Assembly (NCBI GenBank): GCA_038246785.1
Contig: JBBRVP010000006.1
Location: forward strand, 62,001 to 126,000
DNA from: JBBRVP01 sp038246785
GTDB lineage: Bacteria > Actinomycetota > Actinomycetes > Jiangellales > Jiangellaceae
Length of the DNA stretch: 64,000 bases
Direction: 5' to 3'
In this document: one piece after another, positions 16,809 through 24,681 of the stretch
Numbering within the stretch: position 1 is the first letter of the stretch
Layout: each line of letters starts with the position of its first letter
The notes under the pieces: generated by a model
Seen by the model: only the letters and a program-made list of their open reading frames with translations
Told to the model about the DNA's origin: nothing
Databases searched by the model: none
Position numbers and translations under genes: made by a program

Positions 16809-17813
16809 GTGCCCGCCGTCACCGTGCCCGATGTCACCGTGCTGGATCGCGTCCCCGCACCCGACCCCGCGACGGCCCTCCCGCGCCCGGTGCGCGGGAT
16901 CACCTCGGCCCCCAGCGGACTGGAGGGGGAGGGCTTCCCCGTACGCCGGGCGTTCGCCGGCGTGGACCTGCGCGCCCTCGACCCGTTCGTGCACATGGAC
17001 CAGATGGGCGAGGTGGAGTACGCCCCCGGCGAGCCGAAGGGCACACCCTGGCACCCGCACCGCGGCTTCGAGACCGTCACCTACATCATGGACGGGATCT
17101 TCGAGCACCAGGACTCCAACGGCGGGGGCGGCGTCATCACCGACGGCGACACCCAGTGGATGACCGCCGGTTCGGGCCTGCTGCACATCGAGCGGCCGCC
17201 GGAGCACCTCGTGGCGAGCGGCGGGCTGTTCCACGGCATCCAGCTGTGGGTCAACCTGCCGCGGGCGCTCAAGCTCGCGCCGCCGCGCTACCAGGACCTG
17301 CGCGGCCGGGAGAGCGCCCTGCTCAGCTCGGCGGACGGCGGCGCCCTGCTGCGTGTCATCGCCGGTGAGCTCGTCGGGCACACCGGTCCGGGCCGCACAC
17401 ACACCCCGATCACGTTCATTCACACCACGATCAGCCCCGGCGCCTCGCTGCGGCTGCCGTGGCGCCCCGACTTCAACGCCCTCGTGTACGCGCTGTCCGG
17501 CAGCGGCACGGTCGGTGAGCAGCGGCACGCGATCCGCACCGGGCAGCTCGCCGTCCTCGGCGACGGCGGGTCGGTGACGATCGCCGCCGACCAGGCGCCG
17601 GACAGCCGTACGCCGGCACTGGACGTGCTGCTGCTCGGCGGCCAGCCGATCCGCGAGCCGGTCGCCTGGGCCGGCCCGTTCGTCATGAACACCAAGGCGG
17701 AGGTCCTGCAGGCGTTCGAGGACTACCAGGCCGGGCGGCTCGGCACGATCCCGGCCGTGCACGGCGACATCCATGGGGCGCCGACTGGCATCGTCGAGGC
17801 GGACCGCAGCTGA
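16809..17813 (+). CDS. Pirin family cupin protein
   Basis: A 334-residue bicupin of the pirin family. The N-terminal metal site is complete: WHPHRGFETVTYI gives two histidines and LLHIERPP gives the third His and the Glu. Pirins bind Fe or Mn, and some are quercetinases or redox-sensing cofactors. The C-terminal cupin begins near residue 180 (THTPITFIHTTISPGASL). The GTG start is preceded by GAGGAGACTCCC. The stop (TGA at 17811-17813) overlaps the proposed start of the MFS gene, indicating co-translation. Confidence 0.9.
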   Translation: MPAVTVPDVTVLDRVPAPDPATALPRPVRGITSAPSGLEGEGFPVRRAFAGVDLRALDPFVHMDQMGEVEYAPGEPKGTPWHPHRGFETVTYIMDGIFEHQDSNGGGGVITDGDTQWMTAGSGLLHIERPPEHLVASGGLFHGIQLWVNLPRALKLAPPRYQDLRGRESALLSSADGGALLRVIAGELVGHTGPGRTHTPITFIHTTISPGASLRLPWRPDFNALVYALSGSGTVGEQRHAIRTGQLAVLGDGGSVTIAADQAPDSRTPALDVLLLGGQPIREPVAWAGPFVMNTKAEVLQAFEDYQAGRLGTIPAVHGDIHGAPTGIVEADRS

Positions 17814-19039
17814 GTCCCGCCGTCCGCGGCCTCGCGATCGACACGAGGCCGCTGCGCCACCTGCCGTTCCGGCGGCTGTTCGTCGGGCAGGGCGTGTCGG
17901 CCGTGGGCTTCCAGCTCACGGCCGTCGCCGTGCCCGTGCAGATGTACGCGGTCACCCGCTCGTCCTTCATGGTGGGGACACTCGGGCTGGCGGCCCTCGT
18001 GCCGCTCGTGCTGTTCGGCCTGTGGGGCGGCTCGGTCGCCGACGCGGTCGACCGGCGCCGCCTGCTCCTGGTCGCGTCCGCGGTCACCTGGTCGGCCACC
18101 CTGGGGCTGGTCGCGCAGGCCCTGCTGCTGTCCCGGAGCCCCGCCGTCCTGCTCGGGCTGACGGCTGTGCAGTCGGCCGGCTACGCGGTGTCGGCACCGA
18201 CCCGGGCGGCGGTCGTCCCGCGGCTGGTGCCGATCGCCGAGGTGCCCTCGGCGAACACGCTGACGTTCACCGCCACGAGCCTGGGCTGGGTGGCGGGGCC
18301 GCTGCTCGCGGGGGTGGTCATCGCGCGCTTCGGCTACGCGGCGGCGTACGGCGTGGACGCGGCGCTGTTCACGGCGGCCCTGTACGCCGCGTACCGACTC
18401 CCGGCGCTGCCCCCACACGGGGAGACGACGGCGCCGGGCTGGCGCTCCGTGCTGGCCGGGCTGCGCTATGCGCTCGTGACGCCGGTGCTGCTCATGTCCT
18501 TCCTCGTCGACATCGTGGCCATGGTGCTCGCGATGCCGCGGGCCCTGTTCCCGCAGGCGGGCCAGCAGTGGTTCGGCGGCGGGGTGGCCGTCGGGTGGCT
18601 CTATGCAGCCATCGCCATCGGGTCGCTGCTCGGCGGCCTGGTCTCGGGTTGGATCGGGACGGTCCGCCGGGTCGGCGTCGTGCTCACCGGCGCGATCGTC
18701 GTGTGGGGGCTCGCCGTCGCCGCGGCCGGGCTGACCCGCACGCTGTGGCTGTGCGTCGCGCTGCTGGCCGTGGCCGGAGCGGCCGACCTCGCCTCGGCGG
18801 TCTTCCGGCAGACGATCCTGCAGACCTACGCGCCAGACGTCATGCGCGGGCGGCTGCAGGGCATGTTCATCGTCGTCGTGGCCGGCGGACCTCGGCTCGG
18901 CGACGTCCGAGCAGGGGCGAGCGAGGCGGCGTTCGGGCTGACCTGGGCGTGGGTGGGTGGCGGGCTGGCCTGCGCGGCGCTGGTCGTCGCGCTGGCACTT
19001 GCCGTCCCCACATTCCGCCGCTACGAGCGCCCGGCCTGA
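17810..19039 (+). CDS. MFS transporter, enterobactin-exporter (EntS)-like, start uncertain
   Basis: A major facilitator of about 409 residues with 10-12 predicted helices. After helix 2 comes GLWGGSVADAVDRRRLL, the MFS loop signature, and the paired segment PTRAAVVPRLVPIAEVPSAN is typical of EntS-like exporters. The first standard start codon is GTG 17894, but that would begin inside helix 1. Coding similarity to the family N-terminus (DTRPLRHLPFRRLFVGQGV) extends back to a CTG at 17810 that overlaps the pirin stop, with GAGGCGG 8-9 bases upstream. I use 17810, with a non-standard CTG start as a hypothesis. Substrate unknown. Confidence 0.75.
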   Translation: MSPAVRGLAIDTRPLRHLPFRRLFVGQGVSAVGFQLTAVAVPVQMYAVTRSSFMVGTLGLAALVPLVLFGLWGGSVADAVDRRRLLLVASAVTWSATLGLVAQALLLSRSPAVLLGLTAVQSAGYAVSAPTRAAVVPRLVPIAEVPSANTLTFTATSLGWVAGPLLAGVVIARFGYAAAYGVDAALFTAALYAAYRLPALPPHGETTAPGWRSVLAGLRYALVTPVLLMSFLVDIVAMVLAMPRALFPQAGQQWFGGGVAVGWLYAAIAIGSLLGGLVSGWIGTVRRVGVVLTGAIVVWGLAVAAAGLTRTLWLCVALLAVAGAADLASAVFRQTILQTYAPDVMRGRLQGMFIVVVAGGPRLGDVRAGASEAAFGLTWAWVGGGLACAALVVALALAVPTFRRYERPA

Positions 19040-19076
19040 GGCCCCGTCGTCAGGCCACGGCTCGACAGGAGACCCC

Positions 19077-19106
19077 GGTACGACACGCGGTACGGCGCGT
19101 CGTACC
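19077..19106 (+). terminator. Strong hairpin after the MFS gene
   Basis: Arms GGTACGAC and GTCGTACC enclose a further near-paired segment, giving an approximately 12-bp stem with one mismatch and a 6-nt loop. It starts 38 bp after the MFS stop and 110 bp before the DUF6390 start. It lacks a T run, as is common for actinobacterial terminators. It could instead be a regulatory stem. Confidence 0.5.
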
Positions 19107-19215
19107 GCAGCCTCCACTCGGTCGTGGGGACCGGTGACCCCTGCGCCGGCCGAGCGTAAGGTCACGAGGAAGCGCGCGCAGGCCACAGCGAAACACGACG
19201 GCGAGGTGAGCGGTC

Positions 19216-20019
19216 ATGGGGACGGCACCCCCGCCGGCAGCACCGCCGTCCGCGACGCGCACCCCCGGTCCGACGCTGTTCGTGCGCTACGCCTACCCCC
19301 CCAACGAGCGCGGTTCGTGCGGCCCGCCGCAGCACCGCACCCTGTTCGAGTACGGCGTCGCCGCCGAGGTCGACCCCGGCCTTGAGCTGCTTGCCCGCCA
19401 GTTCGCCGGGGCCTGGCCCTACCTCGAGTTCATCGCGGGCGTCAGCGGCATCCCGGACCCGCTCGACGCCCGCGTGGTCGAGGCGTACTGGCTCGGCAAC
19501 GACCTGCTCGACCGCATCGACATGACCACGTTCGGCAACGCGTTGATGGACCGCTTCCGCCGGGCGGCCGGCCGCTCATGGACCCACCTCGCCGAAGCGA
19601 TCCCGGCCGGTGTCGTGCCGCACCACAGCTTCCACGTGTTCCACGTCTACCCGTGGGTCGGGCTGCTCGGCAACGGCCGCGGGGAGCCGCTGGAGGTCCT
19701 GCAGCGCTGCCGGATCCGCTGGGGCCGGGTACTGAGCGTCGAACGCGACCAGGTGGTGGTGGCGTCCCGGCCGCTGCGCTACGTCGACGGCAAGCTGCTG
19801 CTGGGAGAGCCGGAGCCGGAGACCGCGACCAGCGGGATCGACGGGGTCGGGCTGGCCGCCGGTCTGCGACCCGGCGAGTGGGTCGGGCTGCACTGGGGCT
19901 GGGTCTGCGACCGGCTCACGGCGAGCCAGCTGACCAACCTGCGCCGGTTCACGCTGCGACACGTGGAGATCGTCAACAGCCGGCTGGCGCACTCGGGCCC
20001 GGCGCTCACCCTCGGCTGA
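19216..20019 (+). CDS. DUF6390 family protein, hydrogenase-locus associated
   Basis: A 267-residue protein matching, from memory, the actinobacterial DUF6390 family that recurs near uptake hydrogenase clusters. Visible features are LFVRYAYPPNERGSCGPPQH with one cysteine and His, an alpha-helical middle (VVEAYWLGNDLLDRIDM), HHSFHVFHVYPWVG with four histidines, and a C-terminal GLHWGWVCDRLTASQLTNL. The His/Cys clusters could bind metal, which is inference. It reads toward the iron-type ABC genes and its last 14 bases overlap the ATPase stop on the other strand. No enzymatic function is known to me. Confidence 0.75.
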   Translation: MGTAPPPAAPPSATRTPGPTLFVRYAYPPNERGSCGPPQHRTLFEYGVAAEVDPGLELLARQFAGAWPYLEFIAGVSGIPDPLDARVVEAYWLGNDLLDRIDMTTFGNALMDRFRRAAGRSWTHLAEAIPAGVVPHHSFHVFHVYPWVGLLGNGRGEPLEVLQRCRIRWGRVLSVERDQVVVASRPLRYVDGKLLLGEPEPETATSGIDGVGLAAGLRPGEWVGLHWGWVCDRLTASQLTNLRRFTLRHVEIVNSRLAHSGPALTLG

Positions 20020-21115
20020 CCGGGTGCGGGGCCGCCGCGCTCGCCGGTCCGGGCAGCAATCCCACCCGCTGCATGGCCCACCCGCAGCGCTCTCCGATCG
20101 CGGCCCGCGGGGCGCCACCGCCGCGGACCTCCACCTGGCCCGCCGGGGTGTCCAGCCGGTAGATCGTGTCCGGACCCCGGTAGCGCACCGCCAGCACCCG
20201 ACCGGGCAGCGGGCCCCCGAGACCGCCCCACTCGGGGCGCAGCAGCAGCGCCGCGCGTCCGGCCGGCGGCTCCCGCCCGCCCGCGACGGCAACGGTGGCC
20301 GCCACCTCGCCGACCCAGACCTCGATCGAGCCGGGACCGGCGGGGGCCACGGGGAGGTCGAGCGCGCAGGCCGGCCCCGTCAGCCGGGCGGCCCACAGAT
20401 CCACCGGATGCTCGTAGACCTGCTGTGGTGACCCGATCTGCGCCACCGCGCCGCCGCGCAGCAGCGCCACCCGGTCGGCGACTGTGAAGGCCTCCGCCAC
20501 GTCGTGGGTCGCGTAGAGCACGGCCGCTCCGAGGGCCGTCCGCTGGGCCGCCAGCTCCTCCTGCAGCACGGTGCGCAGCGGCGCATCGAGGTGCGCGGTC
20601 GGCTCGTCGAACAGGTAGAGCGCGGCGCCTCTGGCCAGGGCCCGCGCGACACCGACCCGCTGCTGCTCACCGCCGGAGAGCTCGGCCGGCCGGCGGTCGG
20701 CCAGCGCCGCGACACCCATCCGTTCCAGCAGCACCATCGCCCGCTGGCGAGCCTCGGCCCGCGGCTGGCCGGCCCGGCGGATCGGGTACGCGACGGTGTC
20801 CAGCGCCGACAGATGCGGCCACAGCGCGTAGTTCTGGAACACCACCGCGACGTCACGGTCCTCCGGTGGATGGCTGCGCGGGCCGTCGACCACGACTCGG
20901 CCGTCGATCCGGATCAGACCGGAGTCCGGGGCGGTGAAGCCGGCCACCGTGTAGAGCAGTGTGGTCTTGCCGCACCCGGACGGCCCGAGCACCGCCATCG
21001 CCTCACCGGCGCACACGGCGAGGTCCAGGTCCCGCAGCACCGGCCGCCGGCCGTAGGACACGGTCAGCCCCACCGCCTCGAGCGCCGGGGCCGGCTCGCG
21101 ACCGGCGGCCGTCAT
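20006..21115 (-). CDS. ABC transporter ATP-binding protein, Fe3+/polyamine type
   Basis: A 369-residue ATPase of the FbpC/PotA type. Walker A is GPSGCGKTTLL near residue 41, the Q-loop is VFQNYALWPHL, the signature is LSGGEQQRVGVARAL, Walker B is LYLFDEPTAHLD, and the H-loop is YATHDVAEAFTVAD. A C-terminal TOBE-like regulatory part (about 240-369) follows. The start ATG overlaps the stop of the two-domain permease gene (ATGA), and the three ABC genes form one unit at the 3' end of the hydrogenase maturation run. Its last 14 bases overlap the convergent DUF6390 gene. Confidence 0.9.
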   Translation of the reverse strand: MTAAGREPAPALEAVGLTVSYGRRPVLRDLDLAVCAGEAMAVLGPSGCGKTTLLYTVAGFTAPDSGLIRIDGRVVVDGPRSHPPEDRDVAVVFQNYALWPHLSALDTVAYPIRRAGQPRAEARQRAMVLLERMGVAALADRRPAELSGGEQQRVGVARALARGAALYLFDEPTAHLDAPLRTVLQEELAAQRTALGAAVLYATHDVAEAFTVADRVALLRGGAVAQIGSPQQVYEHPVDLWAARLTGPACALDLPVAPAGPGSIEVWVGEVAATVAVAGGREPPAGRAALLLRPEWGGLGGPLPGRVLAVRYRGPDTIYRLDTPAGQVEVRGGGAPRAAIGERCGWAMQRVGLLPGPASAAAPHPVSRG

Positions 21116-22764
21116 GTCGGCACCGACCGCCGGCCGGCGGCCCGGCGGGCCACCAGCAGCAGGCCGGCGGCGGCGGCGATGAGCAGGGTCAACAGCACCG
21201 ACAGTGCCGAGGTCACGGCGACGTCTCCGAGCTGCTGGCGGTCGAGGATGACCACGGCCAGTGTCTTCGTGCCCGGCCCGTAGAGCAGGCTGGAGATGGT
21301 CAGCTCGTGCACGGCGAACAGGAAGACCAGCAGCCAGGCCGCGCCTAGGGCGGGCCGCAGCAGCGGCCCGACGATGGTGCGCACCGCCGTGGCCGCCCCG
21401 GCGCCGCTGACCCGGCCGGCGCGGACCAGGTCGGCGGGCAGGCGTTCGGCGGCGCCGGCGAGCGGACGGTGCCCGAGCGCCCAGAACTTCGCGAGGTACG
21501 CGACGAGGATGATCGCCAGCGTGTCGCGGAGCGACCCTCCGTAGGCCAGCAGCACGGCCACCGCGAGCGTGGAGCCGGCCACCGCGAACGTCATCGTCAC
21601 GGCGGTGCCGAGCACCCGGCCCACCCCGGCCCGGCCGAGCGCCGCGCTCAGCGCGCCGATCAGCAGGACGCCGGTGGCCGCGCCGGCGGCCAGCAGGACG
21701 GAGTTGGACAGGGCCTCGTACGTGTGCCCGTCCAGCGCCGCGGCGAAGTTGGCCAGCGTCCAGTTGGCCGGGACCGGGGCGAGCCCGACCGCCCTCGTCA
21801 GCGCCACCAGCACCAGCGCGAGCATGGGCAGCGCGACGGTGATGGCGAGGAACGTCCACAGCGCGGCAGCCAGACCCCACGACCGTCGCCCCGCCGCAGT
21901 CGCTGCGCCGGCGGCACCGCCGGTGCGCGGTGCCCGGCCCGCCCCGGCCAGCGCGTCGACGGGGGCGATGGCGATCACTGCGATCACGACCAGTCCCACC
22001 GCCAGGGCGGCCGCCGCCGCGAACGCCGCAGGGTCCACGGCCAGGGTCAGGTCCTGGTAGATCCGGGTGGTCATGGTGGGGAAGCCGGCTGGGATGCCGA
22101 GCACCGCGGGCACCTCGAACGCATTGAGCCCGGTCACGAACACCAACGCCGCGGCGGCGGCGATGCCCGGGCGGGCCAGCGGCAGCGTCACGCTGCGGGC
22201 GGCCAGCCCGGCCGTGGCCCCGCAGGCGCGGGCCGCCCGCTCCAGGTCGGGCTCGACTCGGCTGGCCAGGCTCGCGGCGATGACGAGGTAGCCCACCGGC
22301 ACCGCGCCGGCGGCGCCCACCACGACGATGCCGGCCGGGCCGTACAGCCCGTCCCAGTGCAGGCCGACCAGTCGGTCGAGCAGGCCGCCGGGCCCGTACG
22401 CGCGTGTCCAGCCGATCGCGCTCACCAGCGGCGCCCCGAGCAGGGCGGCCAGCAGCGCGCCGCGCAGCCAGCCCCGGCCGGGGGCCCGGCTTCGCTCGGT
22501 GACGAAGGCCGCGGCGGCGCCGCCGAGCAAACCGAGGACCGTGACGGCGAGTGAGGTCCACACGGTGTTGACCACCGCCTGTCCAGTGGCGCCGGTGCGC
22601 AGCGTCCGGCCGACCGCGGCCGGCCCGTCCTCGAGCGCCACCGCGAACAGCCGGACCAGCGGGATGCCGACGAGCAGGACCAGCAGCGCGCTCACCAGCA
22701 CCAGCCCGGCCGGCGTCCACGAGGTCGGGCGCCGCAACGACGGGGCCGCGACCGGATCAGTCAC
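21112..22764 (-). CDS. ABC transporter permease, fused two-domain FbpB type
   Basis: A 550-residue membrane protein with two tandem permease domains of about six helices each, the FbpB/SfuB-like arrangement used for ferric iron, thiamine or phosphonate import. Domain 1 carries the EAA-type loop ERAARACGATAGLAARSVTLPL and domain 2 carries ADLVRAGRVSGAGAATAVRTIVGPL. It overlaps the binding-protein stop by 8 bp and the ATPase start by 4 bp. Context with hydrogenase genes makes iron the most attractive substrate, but the sequence does not prove it. Confidence 0.88.
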   Translation of the reverse strand: MTDPVAAPSLRRPTSWTPAGLVLVSALLVLLVGIPLVRLFAVALEDGPAAVGRTLRTGATGQAVVNTVWTSLAVTVLGLLGGAAAAFVTERSRAPGRGWLRGALLAALLGAPLVSAIGWTRAYGPGGLLDRLVGLHWDGLYGPAGIVVVGAAGAVPVGYLVIAASLASRVEPDLERAARACGATAGLAARSVTLPLARPGIAAAAALVFVTGLNAFEVPAVLGIPAGFPTMTTRIYQDLTLAVDPAAFAAAAALAVGLVVIAVIAIAPVDALAGAGRAPRTGGAAGAATAAGRRSWGLAAALWTFLAITVALPMLALVLVALTRAVGLAPVPANWTLANFAAALDGHTYEALSNSVLLAAGAATGVLLIGALSAALGRAGVGRVLGTAVTMTFAVAGSTLAVAVLLAYGGSLRDTLAIILVAYLAKFWALGHRPLAGAAERLPADLVRAGRVSGAGAATAVRTIVGPLLRPALGAAWLLVFLFAVHELTISSLLYGPGTKTLAVVILDRQQLGDVAVTSALSVLLTLLIAAAAGLLLVARRAAGRRSVPT

Positions 22765-23767
22765 CGAAGATGGCGCGGTAGCCCGCCCGCAGCTCTGCCT
22801 GCCGCGCGAAGATCGCGGACCAGTCGGGGACGACCTCCGGCAACGGAGCCGACATGGCCGGTACGTCGGCGCGGATCGGGTGCCGGTCGAGCTCGGCGAG
22901 CGCTCGCTGCGCCGGCGGGGTCAGCAGGAAGTTCGCCAGGGCCTCGGCGGCCTGCGTCGCGCGGCTGTCGGCGAAGACCGCCACCGGGGCGTACAGCCGC
23001 ACCGCACCCGGCGCCGGGGCCGAGATCTCTAGCGGCGAGCCCTTGGTCACCGCTGCCCGGGCGAGGAAGTCGAGGGTCATGCCGGCAGTGAACCGGCCCT
23101 CCGCCACGCCGGAGATGACGTCACCGGGGGACTGCACCTGCACGGCGCCGTTTGCCTTCAGCCGGCGGTAGTAGTCCAGCCCGTAGCCGTCGGCCAGCGC
23201 GAAGTAGCCGAGCGCACCGAACGCTGACCCGGCGAAGCTCGGGTCGGGCAGCGCGACGGCGTCCCGGTACCGCGGGCCGGCCAGGTCCTGCCAGTTCTTC
23301 GGTGCCGCCCCAGGCTCGGACACCACCACCACGTCACTGGTGGTCACGCCCCAGAAGGTGTCGGTGTGGGCCTCGGCCGGTACGGCGGCCGCCGCCGCTG
23401 GTGACCAGCGGCGGAGCAGCCCCTGGGCGGCGAACTGCTGCATCGACAGCGGATCGGACAGCAGGAGGACGTCGCCGCGGATCCCGCCGGAGCGCTGCTC
23501 GGCGGCCACCCGCGCGGTTATCTGCCCGGTGGGAGCCCGGAACAGCTCGACCCGGGTGCCGGGGGCGCTGGCGTGGTAGGCGGCCAGCAGCGCGTCGACC
23601 TCGGGCTGGCTGTAGGAGGTGTACAGACGCACCGTCGAGCCCGCGGAGGTGCTGCCGGCCGCACCGGGTGCACCGCCGGACGAGCTGCCGCAGCCGGCGA
23701 GCAGTCCGGCCACGAGCAGTCCGGCCACGAGCAGGGTCGCCGGGACGGCCCGCGCCGGCCGCCTCAC
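22757..23767 (-). CDS. Extracellular iron-type substrate-binding lipoprotein
   Basis: A 336-residue periplasmic-binding-protein fold of the FbpA/2-aminoethylphosphonate class. The signal peptide (about residues 1-25, with internal repeat LLVAGLLVAGLLAG) ends in a lipobox with Cys26. The mature part starts VRLYTSYSQPEVDALLAAYH, and later LLLSDPLSMQQFAAQGLLRR and FTAGMTLDFLARAAV match the family. The paired tyrosines of ferric-binding proteins are not obvious, so the ligand is open. The GTG start overlaps the hypC stop (GTGA at 23764-23767), directly coupling this transporter to hydrogenase maturation. Confidence 0.85.
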   Translation of the reverse strand: MRRPARAVPATLLVAGLLVAGLLAGCGSSSGGAPGAAGSTSAGSTVRLYTSYSQPEVDALLAAYHASAPGTRVELFRAPTGQITARVAAEQRSGGIRGDVLLLSDPLSMQQFAAQGLLRRWSPAAAAAVPAEAHTDTFWGVTTSDVVVVSEPGAAPKNWQDLAGPRYRDAVALPDPSFAGSAFGALGYFALADGYGLDYYRRLKANGAVQVQSPGDVISGVAEGRFTAGMTLDFLARAAVTKGSPLEISAPAPGAVRLYAPVAVFADSRATQAAEALANFLLTPPAQRALAELDRHPIRADVPAMSAPLPEVVPDWSAIFARQAELRAGYRAIFGD

Positions 23768-24024
23768 GCCGGCGCCCCGTCCGGCCCGTCGAGCGGGCGG
23801 CCCATCAGCTGCAACCCCTCCAGTGCCTCCCGGGCCGCCGCCTCGTCGACCTTCTCCATGGCGAAGCCCATGTGGATGAGCACCCAGCTGCCCGGCTCGA
23901 CACCCGCGTCCTCGAGCATCCCGATGTTGACCTTGCGCTGGCCGCCGACGACGTCGACGAGCGCAAGCTGGTCGCCGTAGCCCTCGACGAGCTCCACCAC
24001 CTGGCCGGGAATCCCGAGGCACAT
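23764..24024 (-). CDS. hypC: Hydrogenase maturation chaperone HypC
   Basis: An 86-residue HypC/HybG/HupF protein. It has the diagnostic N-terminus MCLGIPGQVVEL with essential Cys2, then GGQRKVNIGMLEDAGVEPG and WVLIHMGFAMEKVDE. HypC carries the Fe(CN)2CO fragment with HypD and escorts the hydrogenase large subunit precursor. It starts 4 bp after the protease stop and overlaps the binding-protein start by 4 bp. hypD is not adjacent, which is unusual for a HypC gene, so its partner must be encoded elsewhere. Confidence 0.95.
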   Translation of the reverse strand: MCLGIPGQVVELVEGYGDQLALVDVVGGQRKVNIGMLEDAGVEPGSWVLIHMGFAMEKVDEAAAREALEGLQLMGRPLDGPDGAPA

Positions 24025-24028
24025 GGGC

Positions 24029-24532
24029 TCAGCCCCCTTCGACGGTGACGCCGGACGGTTCCAGCAGCCGCTCCAGCTGCTGGCGGACGAGCTGCACCGC
24101 TGGTTCTACCGCGGACTGCACCGGCTCGGACATACCGATGCCCTCCGCGCAGCCGGCCGGCTGGCATCCGACGACGACGGTACGCGGAAGGGTGCCGCCC
24201 AGCGTCTCGAGCCCCGCCAGTACCGCCACCGGGTCCATCCCGTGCGCGTCCAGCTCCCCGCCCCCCAGGTCGGCGGCGCTCACCTCGATCACCCGCAGCT
24301 CCCCGGGCCGGCCGGGCCTGTCCTCGACCGGTGCCGGCACGGTGTCGACGAGCACGAGCGCGTCGTAGCCGTCGAGCAGGTCGTAGGCCAGGTGCGCCCC
24401 CCTGATGCCGTAGTCCACGACCCGCACACCGTCCGGCAACGGCCGGCCGGCCAGCCGGCGGGCCACCTCCGGACCGAAGCCGTCGTCGCCGAGGAACAGG
24501 TTGCCGACGCCGGCCACGAGGATGCGCGGCAC
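24029..24532 (-). CDS. [NiFe]-hydrogenase maturation endopeptidase (HyaD/HybD family)
   Basis: A 167-residue protease that removes the C-terminal extension of the large subunit after nickel insertion. The nickel-sensing Asp/Glu motif is in GVGNLFLGDDGFGPEVARRL at residues 8-27 and the second Asp is in VDYGIRGAHLAYDLLDGYD. The next region, LVLVDTVPAP, is followed by HGMDPVAVL with the conserved His, and VVVGCQPAG. The GTG start is chosen because AGGAGGAAGCAC precedes it. The likely substrate is HhyL, cleaved after its His574. Confidence 0.92.
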   Translation of the reverse strand: MPRILVAGVGNLFLGDDGFGPEVARRLAGRPLPDGVRVVDYGIRGAHLAYDLLDGYDALVLVDTVPAPVEDRPGRPGELRVIEVSAADLGGGELDAHGMDPVAVLAGLETLGGTLPRTVVVGCQPAGCAEGIGMSEPVQSAVEPAVQLVRQQLERLLEPSGVTVEGG

Positions 24533-24561
24533 GTGCTTCCTCCTCGCTGTTCCGGGCTCGC

Positions 24562-24681
24562 TCACATGCTGCGCATCTCGAGGTAGCGCTTGATGTCGGG
24601 GATCGAGCGCAGGCCGATCACAGCGGCGCCGGCGACGGCCGCCGCGAGCAGCGCAGTGGTGAAAACTCCTACTGCCTTCAC
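24562..24681 (-). CDS. Small single-pass membrane protein, DUF6893-like
   Basis: A 39-residue protein with one membrane helix (FTTALLAAAVAGAAVIGL) followed by a conserved cytoplasmic tail RSIPDIKRYLEMRSM. From memory this is the DUF6893 family of small proteins found in actinobacterial hydrogenase operons. The GTG start overlaps the stop of the 475-residue gene by 4 bp (24678-24681) and has GGAGGAGGAC upstream, so translation is well supported. A role as a membrane tether or small assembly factor would be inference. Confidence 0.75.
   Translation of the reverse strand: MKAVGVFTTALLAAAVAGAAVIGLRSIPDIKRYLEMRSM

Noticed and set aside
23690..23735. 15-bp direct repeats near the iron-type binding-protein start
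   Set aside because: They encode the repeated LLVAG of the signal peptide; only two or three copies, so normal hydrophobic-core repetition.
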